From the NCBI RefSeq assembly GCF_014356525.2, contig NC_052511.1, positions 5,743,016 through 5,807,015 of the forward strand: 64,000 nucleotides of DNA, written 5' to 3'. Shown here piece after piece: positions 46,902 through 59,280 of the stretch. This DNA is from Nilaparvata lugens. Its lineage: Eukaryota; Arthropoda; Insecta; Hemiptera; Delphacidae. A program made the translations under genes and the position numbers. Each line of letters begins with the position of its first letter. The stretch's first letter is position 1. The notes beneath the pieces were generated by a model, which ran no database searches, had not been told where the DNA came from, and was given only the letters and a program-made list of their open reading frames with translations.

Positions 46902-49837
46902 TATCACATGTTACAAACATCATTAATCTTTAGTGAAGTGAAAGCTTAAACATTGAGCATCAGAATATAAAGAGTGGGAGAAGCCCTACGATTGGCCAAT
47001 AGCTGTTGACCAATGGAGGTTGAGCTCTACTGTCATTGGCCGAGACAAGACACGCCAAATTGTGGCTCCACCCACACTATAATAATCCTCTTCTGAATGT
47101 TTGCAGTTTTTTTGAAAGCTTGCAGTTTACTAGGGATTGATGAGGAGTAACGATCGAAACTAGTATCTCAAATTGTTTGAATAAATTGTTTAGTTTTTTT
47201 GTATATTTTTTGTTTTGAAGAACCAATAAAGAATTTTCGATTTGATTTGATTAGTGGTTTTAACCATAAAGTCAAGTTCATTCCATATGAATAAGGTTAA
47301 CATTGTTCATGTTCTCAATATTTTATTTTAAAAACTTCTGAGGTTTTCTGTGAGAACATGTAGCGTTTTCGACATTACGTACTTTTGTACAATCATAAAA
47401 CCTGTAATCATTTCGTAATTTAAACATTGAGAATAAGATAAAAAAATCCTTTCTCTTTCAAACAATTCAGCTCTTCAAGAAATAACAACAATTCAATCCA
47501 ATAACGAAAATTTGTTGAAAAAAATTAGTAGAATGTGGGAAATAATTTTTAAAATCTGAAATAACTACTCACGAATACCATGATAGACGCTCAAAATAAT
47601 TGCAGCATTGACTCACCTGTAATCAAGAAAAAAGTATTATTAGAATGGAAATATAGTAGGATAAACATAATTTGAAAAATACGACACATCACACGATATA
47701 TGGAACATAGCAAAATAAGATAAGTTTAGATAATTACACTGTAGTTAGAACAGAGATCAATCGTCAATCAAATTTATACATTAATTAACGACATGACAAA
47801 GGCTGAGTAGGTAACAGAATTATTATGGTGGTACCATAGAGAAACGATATCCCATGGTATAGGGCGTTTATGTCGCTACTTTTACTGTTATCCCAAGCAG
47901 ATAGTTCACGTAGTTCTTTCCCATGCAGCTGTGTAACGCTGGTAGTCTCTCAAATTGTGCCGTTCATACAATCTCACCCCAACAACAAAACAGTAAAAAT
48001 TGACAATAATCGACAGTAATCGGCTGAGATAACAGTAAAAGAAGCGACATAAATCCCTATACCATGGGTATCTACTTACGCTATTGTTTCTCTATGGTGG
48101 TACTAACTGAATTAGAAGACTACATGGAAAGACTAGACAACATCTAATCTTTTTATTCAACACAAGCAGGTAACCCGTGCTCCGCAAGGGTCTAATTATA
48201 AACTTGACAAACTGAAAACCTGATTTACTGAAATGTTGAAGAATTTATAATAGGCATATAGGTATAAACCATCCTCAGTAAATTGAGAATCTATATGCAA
48301 AATTTCAAGTTACAATCAGCTAACATGATTACACAGATGTGTGGAAAGCCAGTCTATTGCTGTATTTCCATAAGGTCTATAGTTTCAATCAGGTACTTGT
48401 GGATAAGAATACTGCGTGAGGTCTACTGTTCACAGAACTACTAGTATCACATGTTACAAACATCATTAATCTTTAGTGAAGTGAAAGCTTAAACATTGAG
48501 CATCAGAATATAAAGAGTGGGAGAAGCCCTACGATTGGCCAATAGCTGTTGACCAATGGAGGTTGAGCTCTACTGTCATTGGCCGAGACAAGACACGCCA
48601 AATTGTGGCTTCACCCACACTATAATAATCCTCCTTCTGAATGTTTGCAGTTTTTTTGAAAGCTTGCAGTTTACTAGGGATTGATGATGGAGTAACGATC
48701 GAAACTAGTATCTCAAATTGTTTGAATAAATTGTTTAGTTTTTTTGTATATTTTTTGTTTTGAAGAACCAATAAAGAATTTTCGATTTGATTTGATTAGT
48801 GGTTTTAACCATAAAGTCAAGTTCATTCCATATGAAAGGTTAACATTGTTCATGTTCTCAATATTTTATTTTAAAAACTTCTGAGTTTTCTGTGAGAACA
48901 TGTAGCGTTTTCGACATTACGTACTTTTGTACAATCATAAAACCTGTAATCATTTCGTAATTTAAACATTGAGAATAAGATAAAAAATCCTTTCTCTTTC
49001 AAACAATTCAGCTCTTCAGAAATAACAACAATTCAATCCATAACGAAATTGTTGAAAAAAATTAGTAGAATGTGGGAAATAATTTTTAAAATCTGAAATA
49101 ACTACTCACGAATACCATGATAGACGCTCAAATAATTGCAGCATTGACTCACCTGTAATCAAGAAAAAGTATTATTAAATGGAAATATAGTAGGATAAAC
49201 ATATTTGAAAAATACGACACATCACACGATATATGGAACATAGCAAAATAAGATAAGTTTAGATAATTACACTGTAGTTAGAACAGAGATCAATCGTCAA
49301 TCAAATTTATACATTAATTAACGACATGACAAAGGCTGAGTAGGTAACAGAATTATTATGGTGGTACCATAGAGAAACGATATCCCATGGTATAGGGCGT
49401 TTATGTCGCTACTTTTACTGTTATCCCAAGCAGATAGTTCACGTAGTTCTTTCCCATGCAGCTGTGTAACGCTGGTAGTCTCTCAAATTGTGCCGTTCAT
49501 ACAATCTCACCCCAACAAAACAGTAAAAATTGACAATAATCGACAGTAATCGGCTTGAGATAACAGTAAAAGAAGCGACATAAATTCCCTATACCATGGG
49601 TATCTACTTACGCTATTGTTTCTCTATGGTGGTACTAACTGAATTAGAAGACTACATGGAAAGACTAGACAACATCTAATCTTTTTATTCAACACAAGCA
49701 GGTAACCCGTGCTCCGCAAGGGTCTAATTATAAACTTGACAAACTGAAAACCTGATTTACTGAAATGTTGAAGAATTTATAATAGGCCTATAACCATCCT
49801 CAGTAAATTGAGAATCTATATGCAAAATTTCAAGTTA
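46772..49837. repeat. 1.5-kb near-identical tandem duplication
   Basis: 46772-48312 and 48318-49837 agree at well over 95% by eye. Differences are mostly 1-3-base indels in both directions (for example cctcttctg/cctccttctg and acataatttg/acatatttg). Either a very recent duplication or an assembly artefact. Confidence 0.92.
46975..47250 (+). promoter_or_regulatory. CCAAT-rich cassette with hammerhead-like core and AATAAA
   Basis: gattggccaatagctgttgaccaatgg, then actataataatcc (TATA-like), ttactagggattgatgagg, gatcgaaactagtatctc and aaccaataaagaat. Its duplicate is at 48520-48790; related cassettes are at 53640-53850 and 60310-60510. It resembles a promoter-ribozyme-polyA unit of a retroelement terminal repeat. 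Function inferred. Confidence 0.5.
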
Positions 49838-49934
49838 ATCAGTCCAGTAGTTCAGACGTGATGATGCGTCATTAGGAATTTCCTTTCACGTACATGTATA
49901 TGAGCCAAATTTCTTTCCTCTATTATATTAGAGA
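49695..49934 (-). mobile_element. Short non-autonomous Helitron, copy on minus strand
   Basis: 5' TCTCTAATATAATAGAGG at 49934 downward; 3' hairpin acccttgcggagcacgggt at 49703-49725 then tacctgctt. The shorter copy at 48167-48312 lacks its 5' end because the duplication boundary cuts it. Confidence 0.65.
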
Positions 49935-50036
49935 TTACAAAGGAAAAAATACACATCAAACAAATAACGTACTTTACGATAGCATCACAACATAAATGTT
50001 TTAAAGAAAATATGATCACAAAATCCAGACTTTGAA

Positions 50037-50755
50037 TAATATGGTTGGCCGTCCACTAGAACCGTTATTGTCAGAACTAGCATCGGCCGAAAACTGCCGA
50101 ACTCGTCCGAACGATCCCCCAAAAAAGAAAGGAATAGATGCTCGTCCATTGCAACAAGTTCATACGGCCGTGCACGGCCGAACAAGTTTTCGTTCCGAAT
50201 TGAATGGGATTTTCCGGCTCTATCCGGCCGAACTAACTAGTCGAGCTGAGAAAACAAATTGTTCCTAACCTAAAATTGTTTCACATTCTTGTTTGTTTTT
50301 GTTTTTTGAAGTTGTTCTGTTTTGTAGTTGTAACTATGGACAATGAAAAGTTGTTAAGTTTGGTTCAAGAGTGTTTGGTTCAAAGTTGATAAGTTTGGTT
50401 CTACCATGATTGTTCCATTGTGGGATATGCAAGACAAAAGATATCATCGTCGTGATATTCAAAGGAATCTGTGGACAAAGATTGCTGAACAAATAGGATC
50501 TGAAGATAAGATTATTATAATGAATAACTAATTTAGTGGATATTTGTTTATTCAATTTTCAAAATCTCAATGTAATCATTGTTTATGATAAATTTTGGGG
50601 CTATGATAGTAGTTAATTCAATAATTGGCAACTAGATTGACGTAAACTGTTCCAATTGACGACCATATTCGGCCGAATTAACGGCCGGCAGATTCGTCCG
50701 ATCCAACGGCCGAACAGATCGGTTGAATACGGTTCATGTGGACGGTTACCCTATA
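50037..50755. mobile_element. CG-rich PIF/Harbinger-like non-autonomous element
   Basis: The ends (ggttggccgtccactagaac and, inverted, gggtaaccgtccacatgaac) enclose ~720 bp. The ends are packed with cggccg motifs in contrast to AT-rich flanks. It carries a MADF-domain remnant, an accessory protein type of PIF/Harbinger transposons. Superfamily assignment is inference. Confidence 0.6.
50336..50531 (+). pseudogene. MADF-domain (Myb/SANT-like) protein remnant
   Basis: ATG at 50336 gives MDNEKLLSLVQEC, then a disrupted stretch with stops (50375-50411), then VPLWDMQDKRYHRRDIQRNL and WTKIAEQIGSED up to a stop at 50529. The pattern L..V...P.LWD..D..Y..R......LW..IA..IG is the MADF signature. Such proteins assist PIF/Harbinger transposases. 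Only about two thirds of the domain remains. Confidence 0.65.
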
Positions 50756-50759
50756 CCGT

Positions 50760-51350
50760 AATTTCAAGACAGAGTGGAAACAATAAAATGAAAATTGTTT
50801 GCAAGGATTCTAATATGAAATCCTTTTCCTGTAAGGAAGGAAACTCGAAACGATAATCTTGCCGGTGGTGGTACTTGGTAGAGTATAATATCTTTTGTCA
50901 AATTCATTTCCATTTTCCCTCAGCTGTTTCCCTACATTGTAATACAGGGAAAAATGGAGCTTCAAAGAGATACATTGTTATGAAAATAGGAAGAGACGTT
51001 GTTGACGAGCTGCACTGCAACATTATGTTGAGGAACATGCTGGTGCAACATTATAGGGGTCGAAATTGAATAAAGAAAGCAGGAACACGTGAGTATGGTA
51101 GGGTGGCGGGGGAGGTATTGGGGTGGAAAGAGGGTGGAGTTGGATTGAGAGAGGTGGAGAAGATAGGAAGAAAAAATAAGGTAGGAGGGGAGAAAAAAGG
51201 AAGGAAAGGGAAAGAAAAAGGTGGGAAAGGGTGAAAAGAAGGAGGAGCGAGAGATGAAAGTAGAGAAAGGAGAGGAAGAAGATAGTAAAGGGAGAGGAGA
51301 AGGAAGAAGAAGAAGCCAGCTAGGAAGAAGGCCAGAGGGAAAGAAGATGA
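50760..51350. other. No gene; purine-rich from 51090
   Basis: Purine-rich gggagaaaaaaggaaggaa tract at 51110-51330. Confidence 0.5.
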
Positions 51351-51600
51351 TAGAGAATTATTATTTAACGAAAATCCTAAATAAATGCAGCAAATCACCC
51401 CGAAGACCTCTGCTACTGAGACAATTGACAACGGGTTTACAGCTAGATGGAAATTCGATGAGAACTACTATCCAAAAATTGAATGAATTGAATGAGATGA
51501 ATTTCCATCTAGCTGTAAACCCTGTTGTCAATGTCTGCAGTAGCAGAGCTCTTCGGGGTGATTTTATTTAGGATTTTCGTTAAATAATAATTATATATTA
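51350..51600. repeat. MITE whose arms are the ~98-bp repeat unit
   Basis: Arm 51355-51470 (aaatcaccccgaagacctct ... gatggaaattcgatg) is inverted at 51497-51597 (atttccatctagctgtaaac ... cttcggggtgattttattta). Confidence 0.88.
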
Positions 51601-52370
51601 ATTAGCATTTGAATAAATGCATTCTCTATTTAATTCCATCTGTAAGATGATAGAGCATGGGAGAAGAAGGTTGTTAGGAACAAAAAGAAATGGAGAAGGT
51701 TCGCAAGAGGTTTGGAACATGAATAATAATTGGGAACAGAAGTTTGCGAAAAGAAACTTATAATGAGAAGTAGATTTCAAAAGAGCGTTAAGATTACAGA
51801 GACAAGAAAATTGGGAAGGAATGGGAGCAGAGAAAAATGATGAGAAGAGGGAGAAGAGACAAAAAGAAGAGGGGAGAGAAAGAATGGAAGAAAAGAAGGA
51901 TAAACATGTAACATCGAAAGGATAAGGTAAACTGATAGTATGGGAGGGAGATGGACAATAGATAACGTGAAGGAGAGAGAATGAAGAAGAAATTACAGTG
52001 AAGGAGGAGAAGAAAAAAGTAGATGAAAATACAGAGAAGGATAAAGAGAAAAGAAGAAAAATGCTAAAGATTCAAGAAAGAATGAGGAAAATGAAATATC
52101 AAGAAGGAGGGTACAAAGAAATGATAATACAGATATATTGAAAAGTGAAGAACGTTAACGACGTGTAAGGAGAGGAAAAGACGAAGGAACAGAAAAAGAG
52201 AAAGAGAAGGACAGGGAGAAAGAGTTCAGATTCAGATTCCTTTATTCATGTGTTTAACAAACACGTTTTTTTCAGATAGTTGATATAGATATTAAGAATA
52301 ATAATTATTGTTTTTTTCACATCGATTGCCACATCTTTGTACTGTTTTCTGTGTATTGGTGAACTAAATT
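51601..52370. other. Purine-rich sequence, no gene
   Basis: agaagaggga / agagaaagaa composition throughout, ending in a ttcagattcctttattcatg patch before the gap. Confidence 0.55.
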
Positions 52371-52470
52371 NNNNNNNNNNNNNNNNNNNNNNNNNNNNNN
52401 NNNNNNNNNNNNNNNNNNNNNNNNNNNNNNNNNNNNNNNNNNNNNNNNNNNNNNNNNNNNNNNNNNNNNN
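52371..52470. other. Assembly gap (100 N)
   Basis: Exactly 100 Ns, the usual placeholder for a gap of unknown size. Distances across it are not reliable. Confidence 0.99.
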
Positions 52471-52638
52471 AATTAAGAGAGGTTGTGATAAGATGAGGTT
52501 ATGATAAGGAGAGGTTGTTATAAGACGTGGTTATGATAAGGAGAGATTGTAATAAGATGAGGGATGAATGTAAAATGCCTAACGGAATGTGAATCGAGCC
52601 TGTGACTGGAGAGCTGGACCAGCGATTGGTAATGTATG

Positions 52639-53353
52639 AAGGTGCGTACAAATTAAATCAAAATCAAATCAAACTGTTTATTCCTCAAAAACAAAAACAA
52701 AATACATGTTATAGCAGCAATAAAACTCAAAATATACACAGAATTATAACGTGACTATGAGCCTAGTAGCCTATGTTGATATTATAATATATATAAAATA
52801 AAATTTCTAAAAATACATGACCATGATTAACAAAACTGTGACTGTGACTGTACAGATATACGCGCCTCCAACACGCTCCACAATCGCCCCACGCACGCAC
52901 CGCAATCGCTCCGATCATGAACGTTACGGGAGACGTTAGCTCTTCTCGCGTTCCACTCTTGCCCCACCGAAAATCCGGGTTCCTTTATATCCATAATCCT
53001 CCATATTATTCTACATCCTTACCCCTCATCAAGCCTTAATATCCTCTCACTTGTACCTTTCAAATTTCCACTTCCCAGTGAATTCTGCCCATCCAATAAA
53101 TTAGCCTAGATTATTTTCATCAATTGTATTAATTTCCACTATTTTTTTTTTTCACTATGTATTGTATTTAAATTTAGAAGTGTTATTGTTTTGTTTTGTT
53201 TTTTTTATAAGTGTTTGCCATACGTCTTGTCAGACCTGGCCATGTAAGACGAATTGAATAAATATCAAATATCTTGCTCCACGGTCGATCATCAATCGAT
53301 CTGCTCGAGTGACTTTCGATTGCGGAGCAGAACAAAAGTCTGTACGCACCTTT
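52639..53353. repeat. Element with aaggtgcgtaca ends, nested contents
   Basis: gaaggtgcgtacaaatt at 52639 and agtctgtacgcacctt at 53338-53353 are inverted. The interior has CG-rich stretches (cacgctccacaatcgcccca) and an AT-rich insert with ttgcc.tacgtcttgtc near 53215. The same end (aaggtgcgtacagacttt) starts the CG-rich insertion at 39236. Confidence 0.6.
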
Positions 53354-53639
53354 ACGTTTCTGGCTAAAAAGCTGAAAGCTGGCTCTTAAGTGATAAAAAA
53401 TTGGAAGATGCTGTATGAATCAGTAATTCACAAATCACAACTAAAATTTTCAAGTAACCAACTGTAAGTGTCTATGTCAAATAATCAGGATCACAACACT
53501 TACTGATATATTTCTCACAGCTCTGCATCAGTACTGTATATCGATCATCTAGAATGATATGAAGGTTTGAGTCTACAAAATTGTAAATTAATAGCAGGAG
53601 AGTAAGTTCTAAGTAGGAGAGCCATTTTCCGTGTTGTCG

Positions 53640-53850
53640 TAAATAGGTGACCATATAATCGAATGGTTGGCCGTGTCTAGTCTCGGCCAATGACAGTACA
53701 GCTCATCCATCATTGGTGAACAGCTAATAGCCTATCGTAGGGCTTCTTCCAAACTATTATATTCTGCTGCTCAATGTTCAGGCTTTCAGTTTACTAGAGA
53801 TTGATAAAGATCTCAAGTATCTCAAATTGTTTGAGTAAATTAGTGGCTTT
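53640..53850 (+). repeat. Diverged copy of the CCAAT/hammerhead-like cassette
   Basis: tctcggccaatgacagtaca, ttactagagattgataaag and agtatctcaaattgtttgag parallel 46975-47200. The segment after tgataa is shortened, so the core is broken. Confidence 0.55.
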
Positions 53851-54290
53851 GACAATGTAGAGTGGTTTTCATTCAATATAGATTTATTTATTTATTAATA
53901 ATGATTACATTACAGCAATGTTTTGGGAATAATACCATTTGACAGGTAACTTGTCAGTACTAATATTAATACTGTAATACATACAATAAAAAAATAAAAT
54001 ATTTATTCAGGAAATGTCAAGTATCATTGAAGGATATCTACCAAAAATCACTTATCACAACACAAAAATAATTCGTTTTTGAGCTATTTTTGATGACACT
54101 ACAGTCAAGTTTTTAAATGAAAGTTATTAAAAACTTTACTATAAAAAATTATCTAATCAGTATTTCAGTATTACAACTACACTGGTCTTGATTATATTCG
54201 AAAAGATAATTCTTCAACATTGGTTTTCGAATGTGTATGTTATTGATAGGAAACATACAAATTAGGGTTATGAATGAAAAAAGAAATCTG

Positions 54291-54594
54291 AAGCCGTGCC
54301 TACACTGAACAAATGTTCGATATACATGTTCGGCAAATATTTTTTTTGAGGAGCTCAGGGACAAACATTTTAAAAAGTTTGGACAATCATTGTTTGTCGA
54401 ACAAAAAATTACTGTTTTCCAAACATTTTCAGTGCTGACAGCTGTAACCTGTTCTCCTCACTTACAAATATTTTGTTTGGTGAAGCGTCCACACTGGCCA
54501 ACGAGCAAGCACTGTTTGTCAAACATTATAAAATTCGCACAAACTGTTTCAACAAGCATGTTTGTCGAACATTTGTTCAGTGTGGACACGGCTT
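54291..54594. repeat. Palindromic MITE, gaacaaatgttcg arms
   Basis: Ends gccgtgcctacactgaacaa and ttgttcagtgtggacacggc. Internal ttgtttgtcgaaca motifs repeat. Confidence 0.85.
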
Positions 54595-55226
54595 AATTAC
54601 CCGTTTAAAAATTATTATTTCTATTTTCATTCATATTCAAGATTAGCCCTAAAGAAGAAAATAAATTAGAGTTACTATCAGTCAACATTAATAGGGTTAA
54701 AAACAAAGTAGGTCAACATCAATATCATGACATTGTAACTTGTTCGAACCAATCTAAGGAGAACGAAGATAATGAAAATTTTCAACTTTAATCACAGATT
54801 TCAAGCATCTGAATCGTGACCCCGAAGATGTATTGCAGCGTATTTTCTTAGCAAAACAGAGATTCAGTTTCGTAATAATTCCAGTTTAGAGTTGATTTAA
54901 GGAGTGGTAAGTCGGGTTCACAGTTTGAACCAAGTTTTAAATTCAATAGTACTTAGCACTCCATTTATGTTTCAGAACTCACGTTTCTTGGCCCGTTGTG
55001 AATAAGCTATGAATCCATCTGTGGGAGTAGGCATCCATGAGAGAAACAATACATTGTTACTGTTACTAAATACGAGATGCAAACAGAAGATAGTTACGGA
55101 GTCAAAATGTATCGCTGGCTACTAATAAGCTGCGACTATACCACGTTCAACTCTAAATAAATTTGAGGTTATATGCAATCAGAAATCGACTTGGTACGAT
55201 TCATATTCTAACTTGGGAGAGTATAG
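54595..55226. other. No gene seen
   Basis: AT-rich; no family recognised. Confidence 0.4.
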
Positions 55227-55803
55227 TTGACCGAACGAAGTGAGGTCTAAGATTCAAGTCGACGGTTTTGAAATTCTCTTTATGTTTATATGTTAATATT
55301 TTTATTTTTTTATGTTCCGCATTTACAACGAAACGCAGCAATAGATTTTCATGAAATTTGACAGGTATGTTCCTTTTTAAATTTCGCGTCGACGTATATA
55401 CAAGGTTTTTGGAAATTTTGCATTTTAAGGATAATAATACAAAAGGAAAAGGAGTCTCCATTGAACACCAATATTACCGTAAAAATCAGTCTTTAGAATA
55501 ATTATTCATCATAAATCAGCTGTCTGGTGGACTATAATACTACCCGTTCAAAAACATCGATCATCTTGAAAATGTATCTTTCCATCAACGTTGTAGACAG
55601 TTGCAGCCAGACCTGATAACAGCGCTCACACTCACATTCCGGGACGATACGTCGCGGTACAATAGGACAGAAAGCTCTATGTTTATTTAGGATTTTTTCT
55701 AGACATTTTAAATCGATAAATTATTTATTATTTTTTGAGAAAACATAACAACAGGTCAATGTAAGGTACTGAGTGCGAGGTCTACTGTTCACAGAACTCT
55801 AGT
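55227..55803 (+). repeat. gaccgagcgaagtgaggtc family, copy 6 (long subfamily)
   Basis: Same extra internal segment as copy 3; ends cacagaactCTAG then T. Confidence 0.85.
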
Positions 55804-56018
55804 AATAGAGAAAGGAGAGAATATCAAGCATTTACATCTCATGCTATGGATAAAAAGTTACATCGTATGCTATATTTCTCTATGGCTCTATGTTATAGTA
55901 TAAAGAACTAGTAATAGAGAAAGGAGATAATATCAAGCATTTACATCTCATGCTATGGATAAAAAGTTACATCGTATGCTATATTTATCTACTTATACTA
56001 TGTTATAGTATAAAGAAC
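55804..56018. repeat. ~106-bp tandem duplication
   Basis: taatagagaaaggagagaat ... atagtataaagaact occurs at 55804-55909 and 55911-56018. Confidence 0.88.
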
Positions 56019-57284
56019 TTACAGTTACAGAAACAAATCTCAAATTCAATTTATTTGCCATAAAATCACGTTATAACATAAAGTACATAGACGGTTTCAA
56101 GCTTCTTTATTTGGAAACTTTTGCCTGTATTGTAAACGTTGTGTTCTACGAATATCTAATATAGATTTTGTATAACCAAGAAGAAATGAATTCGCGAGCC
56201 TATTAGTTAAAATTTTAACTAATATTGTTTGTCATTGTGTAAAATTTAACTAAAGTCTTGTACACTGGAGCCATCCATCACACAAGATTAGCACACATTG
56301 GACAGGCAAAGCAGATTAGCTGCTTTACTAAAATAGTATTTTCCTATAGTCCCTAGATCACTAGTAATCTAGTCCTCTAGTAAATACACACACACTTCTC
56401 GATAGCTGTCCCCGTTCTGAATAGAATCAAAATAGAATTTTTTGACAAAAAAACAAAATTTCTGATGCAGCCCACAGAAATTGGTTTAGTTATCTTTAAT
56501 AGAGTTTGAAGCGTGAATGTTGGTGTTGTGGAACTTTTCCATAATTGAATAGACTTGAAATGTTGTCAAAAATCCACTTTAATTAAATAAAAATTAATAT
56601 TTTACAGGAGCATGCTTCAGTGTGTGCTCATACATCATCAGCTGTAACTGTAAGTTACAGTACAGTTGGGTAGTAGAAAGATCTTGACAGCTATCGAGAA
56701 GTGTGTGTGTATTTATTCTAGTTACGATCACTGATAACTTTGAAAAATAGAATCTATATTCAAACTTATACCCACATTGCTCCTATGATGAAATAATCAT
56801 TTTAACTTGATCATTACATTCCAAATCTTGAAGAAAAGTTAATATTCTCAGCCAGAGTGACATAACTATTTATGAATACCAGAATCAGAGTCAACTATTC
56901 ATGAAGGCTAATCCAAAACTAACAAAATATCCAAGTGGGAAGGATAAAAGGATTCCACTAGCAATCCTAAGTCAAAACAAAATGTGGGCTTATTTGATAA
57001 CCGCATGAATGTCAACACCATCCCAACAGGTAGGCACATTTTCCCATCAAAAACAACCTGCCAACACATTGATTTCCAATTCTCACAACTCATTTTAGTT
57101 GTGAGAATAAAAAATGCAGAAAGGAATTAAGATGATGACGGATTTATGACAACGACGGCATTAGAATGAGAGGAACATAAAAGTTGCCAGTATACAGACA
57201 AGGATAGGAGTTAGGAAGTTAGAGTTATTAGAGAGTGATAGTAGATCCTTTTTACTTTGTGCCAGTATTCAGTTCAAACTTGGC
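56019..57284. other. No gene; one dispersed repeat copy
   Basis: 56560-56645 (aaaatccactttaattaaat ... acatcatcagctg) matches 8150-8232 and, inverted, 19262-19375. Confidence 0.5.
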
Positions 57285-57566
57285 GTGGAGATTTCGTCCT
57301 ACACACACTCGTTTCAAAGAAAAGAACTCGTCAGATTAATCGGTTACAGGTATCAATTCAGCAAGCCACAACCTGGCGCCGATCAGGTTTTATTCGAATT
57401 ATTATGCAACACTGTAAACACGAGTGGGATGCGTTTTCTAGACTTTGACAAAGCGTTCGACGGGAAGGTGCTCTCGATACCTCAAGGATACGTATTAGGG
57501 CCTCACTTCTTTACTATTTTTTCAGCAACATGTTTATCTCAGCTCAATCAAAACAGCAGGTTCTGA
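57285..57566 (+). pseudogene. Reverse-transcriptase remnant (Jockey/CR1-like)
   Basis: The frame contains MRFLDFDKAFDGKV directly joined to LSIPQGYVLGPHFFTIF, two RT motifs that are normally ~50 residues apart, so the middle is deleted. No YxDD box remains. Confidence 0.75.
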
Positions 57567-58219
57567 GTGGGTGCTGAGAACCTGCTGAGTGATAATTCTC
57601 AATTTTTGGCTCCTATTTTAATCGAATACCTATTAATAAATCAAAACTGGACGAGCATAATGGTTCTTTAAACTGAAACAAGATTTGAGTAGGTGTAAGT
57701 ACAGTATTATGCTGGTAAATTTCGACAACAATTTCGTGCAACTATAAATGGATCAAAGTTTCTAGCTATTGATGTCGAAAATAGACAGAAGAAATAATTC
57801 TATTCAAGTTCACACAGGTTCACTGTAGGCGAAAAAAGGGGTCAATGATTTATTAAATATAAGAATCCATTGTCAAACTGAATTCCACAACAAATTCTGT
57901 TATAGGCCTATAAACAAAAGGGAGAAAGAGATGTTGGAAGACCATTGAAGAGATGGCAGTAATAATTTTCTCGTTACAATAATTAACACTTTATATGAAT
58001 ATAAATATTGTGAGTCGCAACAGGCAAATATGCCTAATCCTTGAAGGCAAGATCTGTTGTCAAATAAAAATAAACTGGCTGTATAATTATTACTTTACAA
58101 AATTATTCTCTTTTCAAGATTGATATTATTTACAGAGAAGCATCTGTATTTAATCAGCAATATTATATGGAAGTATATGGAAGTTAATCTGATCTATAGA
58201 ACGATATAACTATAATAGA
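57567..58219. other. No gene seen
   Basis: AT-rich. Remnant aagagatgttggaagacc / ttgaaggcaagatct near 57925 and 58036 resembles a retroelement 3' end. Confidence 0.4.
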
Positions 58220-58897
58220 CTAGCCGTCAGGCTCGCTTCGCTCGCCATATCCGTCTAGCCAGGGGGCTCCGCCCCCTGAACCCCCGACTGGATCGTCCAG
58301 GAATGAGATCAGCAGGCTCGCTTCGCTCGCCTGCATTTTTCATTTGAGCGTTTTTATCATATGTTAGAACAATCCAGTCGGGGGTCCAGACTAAACGTCT
58401 GGCTAAACGGATATGGCGAGCGAAGCGAGCCTGACGGCTAGTAATATAATATTCCCAGGATTGAAGTAGCAGTGCCCAATCAATTTTTCCGCGATAAATG
58501 CATTTAAATCTTTAACTTGGTGCCAACCTAACAAAGTCAACTCAACTTAATGCCAACCTGACAAAATTATTAATTTAGTTGCCAGTTAACAACTGTTTCG
58601 AAGAGGTACTCTATCTAGATTATAGTTCTATAGTAACATATGATATGGAAATTTCAATTATAATTAAGAGATTGGGAGAAGAAGAATATACATGCTAAAA
58701 GACGTACTTTAAACCCTTAAAAACAACCCTTAGAGTTAAAATATTGCCAAAAGATTTCTTAGTGCGCCTCTAAAGGGCCAACTGAACATACCTACCAAAT
58801 TTGAATGTTTTTGGTCCGGTAGATTTTTAGTTATGCGAGTGAGTGAGTGAGTGAGTGAGTGAGTGAGTCAGTGCCATTTCGCTTTTATATATATAGA
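58220..58897 (-). mobile_element. Helitron with classic A^T insertion signature
   Basis: Minus strand: preceded by A, 5' TCTATATATATAAAAGCG at 58897 downward, then (TCAC)n (58836-58868), and 3' ...gcctgacggCTAG at 58220 followed by T. 678 bp, no Rep/helicase frame, so non-autonomous. A second, oppositely oriented 3' end lies inside at 58441. Confidence 0.75.
58409..58441 (+). repeat. Opposite-strand Helitron 3' terminus
   Basis: ggatatggcgagcgaagcga then gcctgacggCTAG followed by T mirrors the sequence at 58220-58252, making a palindromic block. Confidence 0.7.
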
Positions 58898-59280
58898 TGA
58901 AAGTAACCAATATTTATCATGGTATACATGTATTGGTATTTAGATAGAGCGGCACAATAATAATAGAAGAGCACCCACGCCTTTTTTGGGCGTGATTATA
59001 GATCATTAATGCTCATACAAAGTACTCATTAGTAAATAATAATGAATGTTAATGTTATTAGATAGTACATTGGTTATAGACATAGAATAAAAAATCTAGA
59101 CTGTTTATTCTATGCCATATATAGAAGATTGCTGTAGGGCAATCTAGGATAGCCTAGAAAAGGGCGTTGGGAGATGTTCCCACATTTATTTTTCTAGGGA
59201 TACAAGGACGTTCATCTACCCACATGGGATGAATGATTTTTCATGTTGAATTGATTACTAGTCTGAATATTCGTTTTTTT
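58898..59280. other. No gene seen
   Basis: AT-rich; no family recognised. Confidence 0.4.

Noticed and set aside
47570..47640. Possible 44-bp micro-exon on the minus strand (ttacag/gtgagtcaatgctgcaa ... ggtattc/gtgagt)
   Set aside because: Its phase does not fit the split codon required by the 28513-28713 exon, and the duplicate copy at 49110-49155 has a one-base indel in it.
48529..48771. 80-codon minus-strand frame
   Set aside because: Antisense of the CCAAT/hammerhead-like repeat cassette; the other copy is frameshifted.
52371..52470. Biological low-complexity tract
   Set aside because: Exactly 100 Ns is an assembly gap marker.
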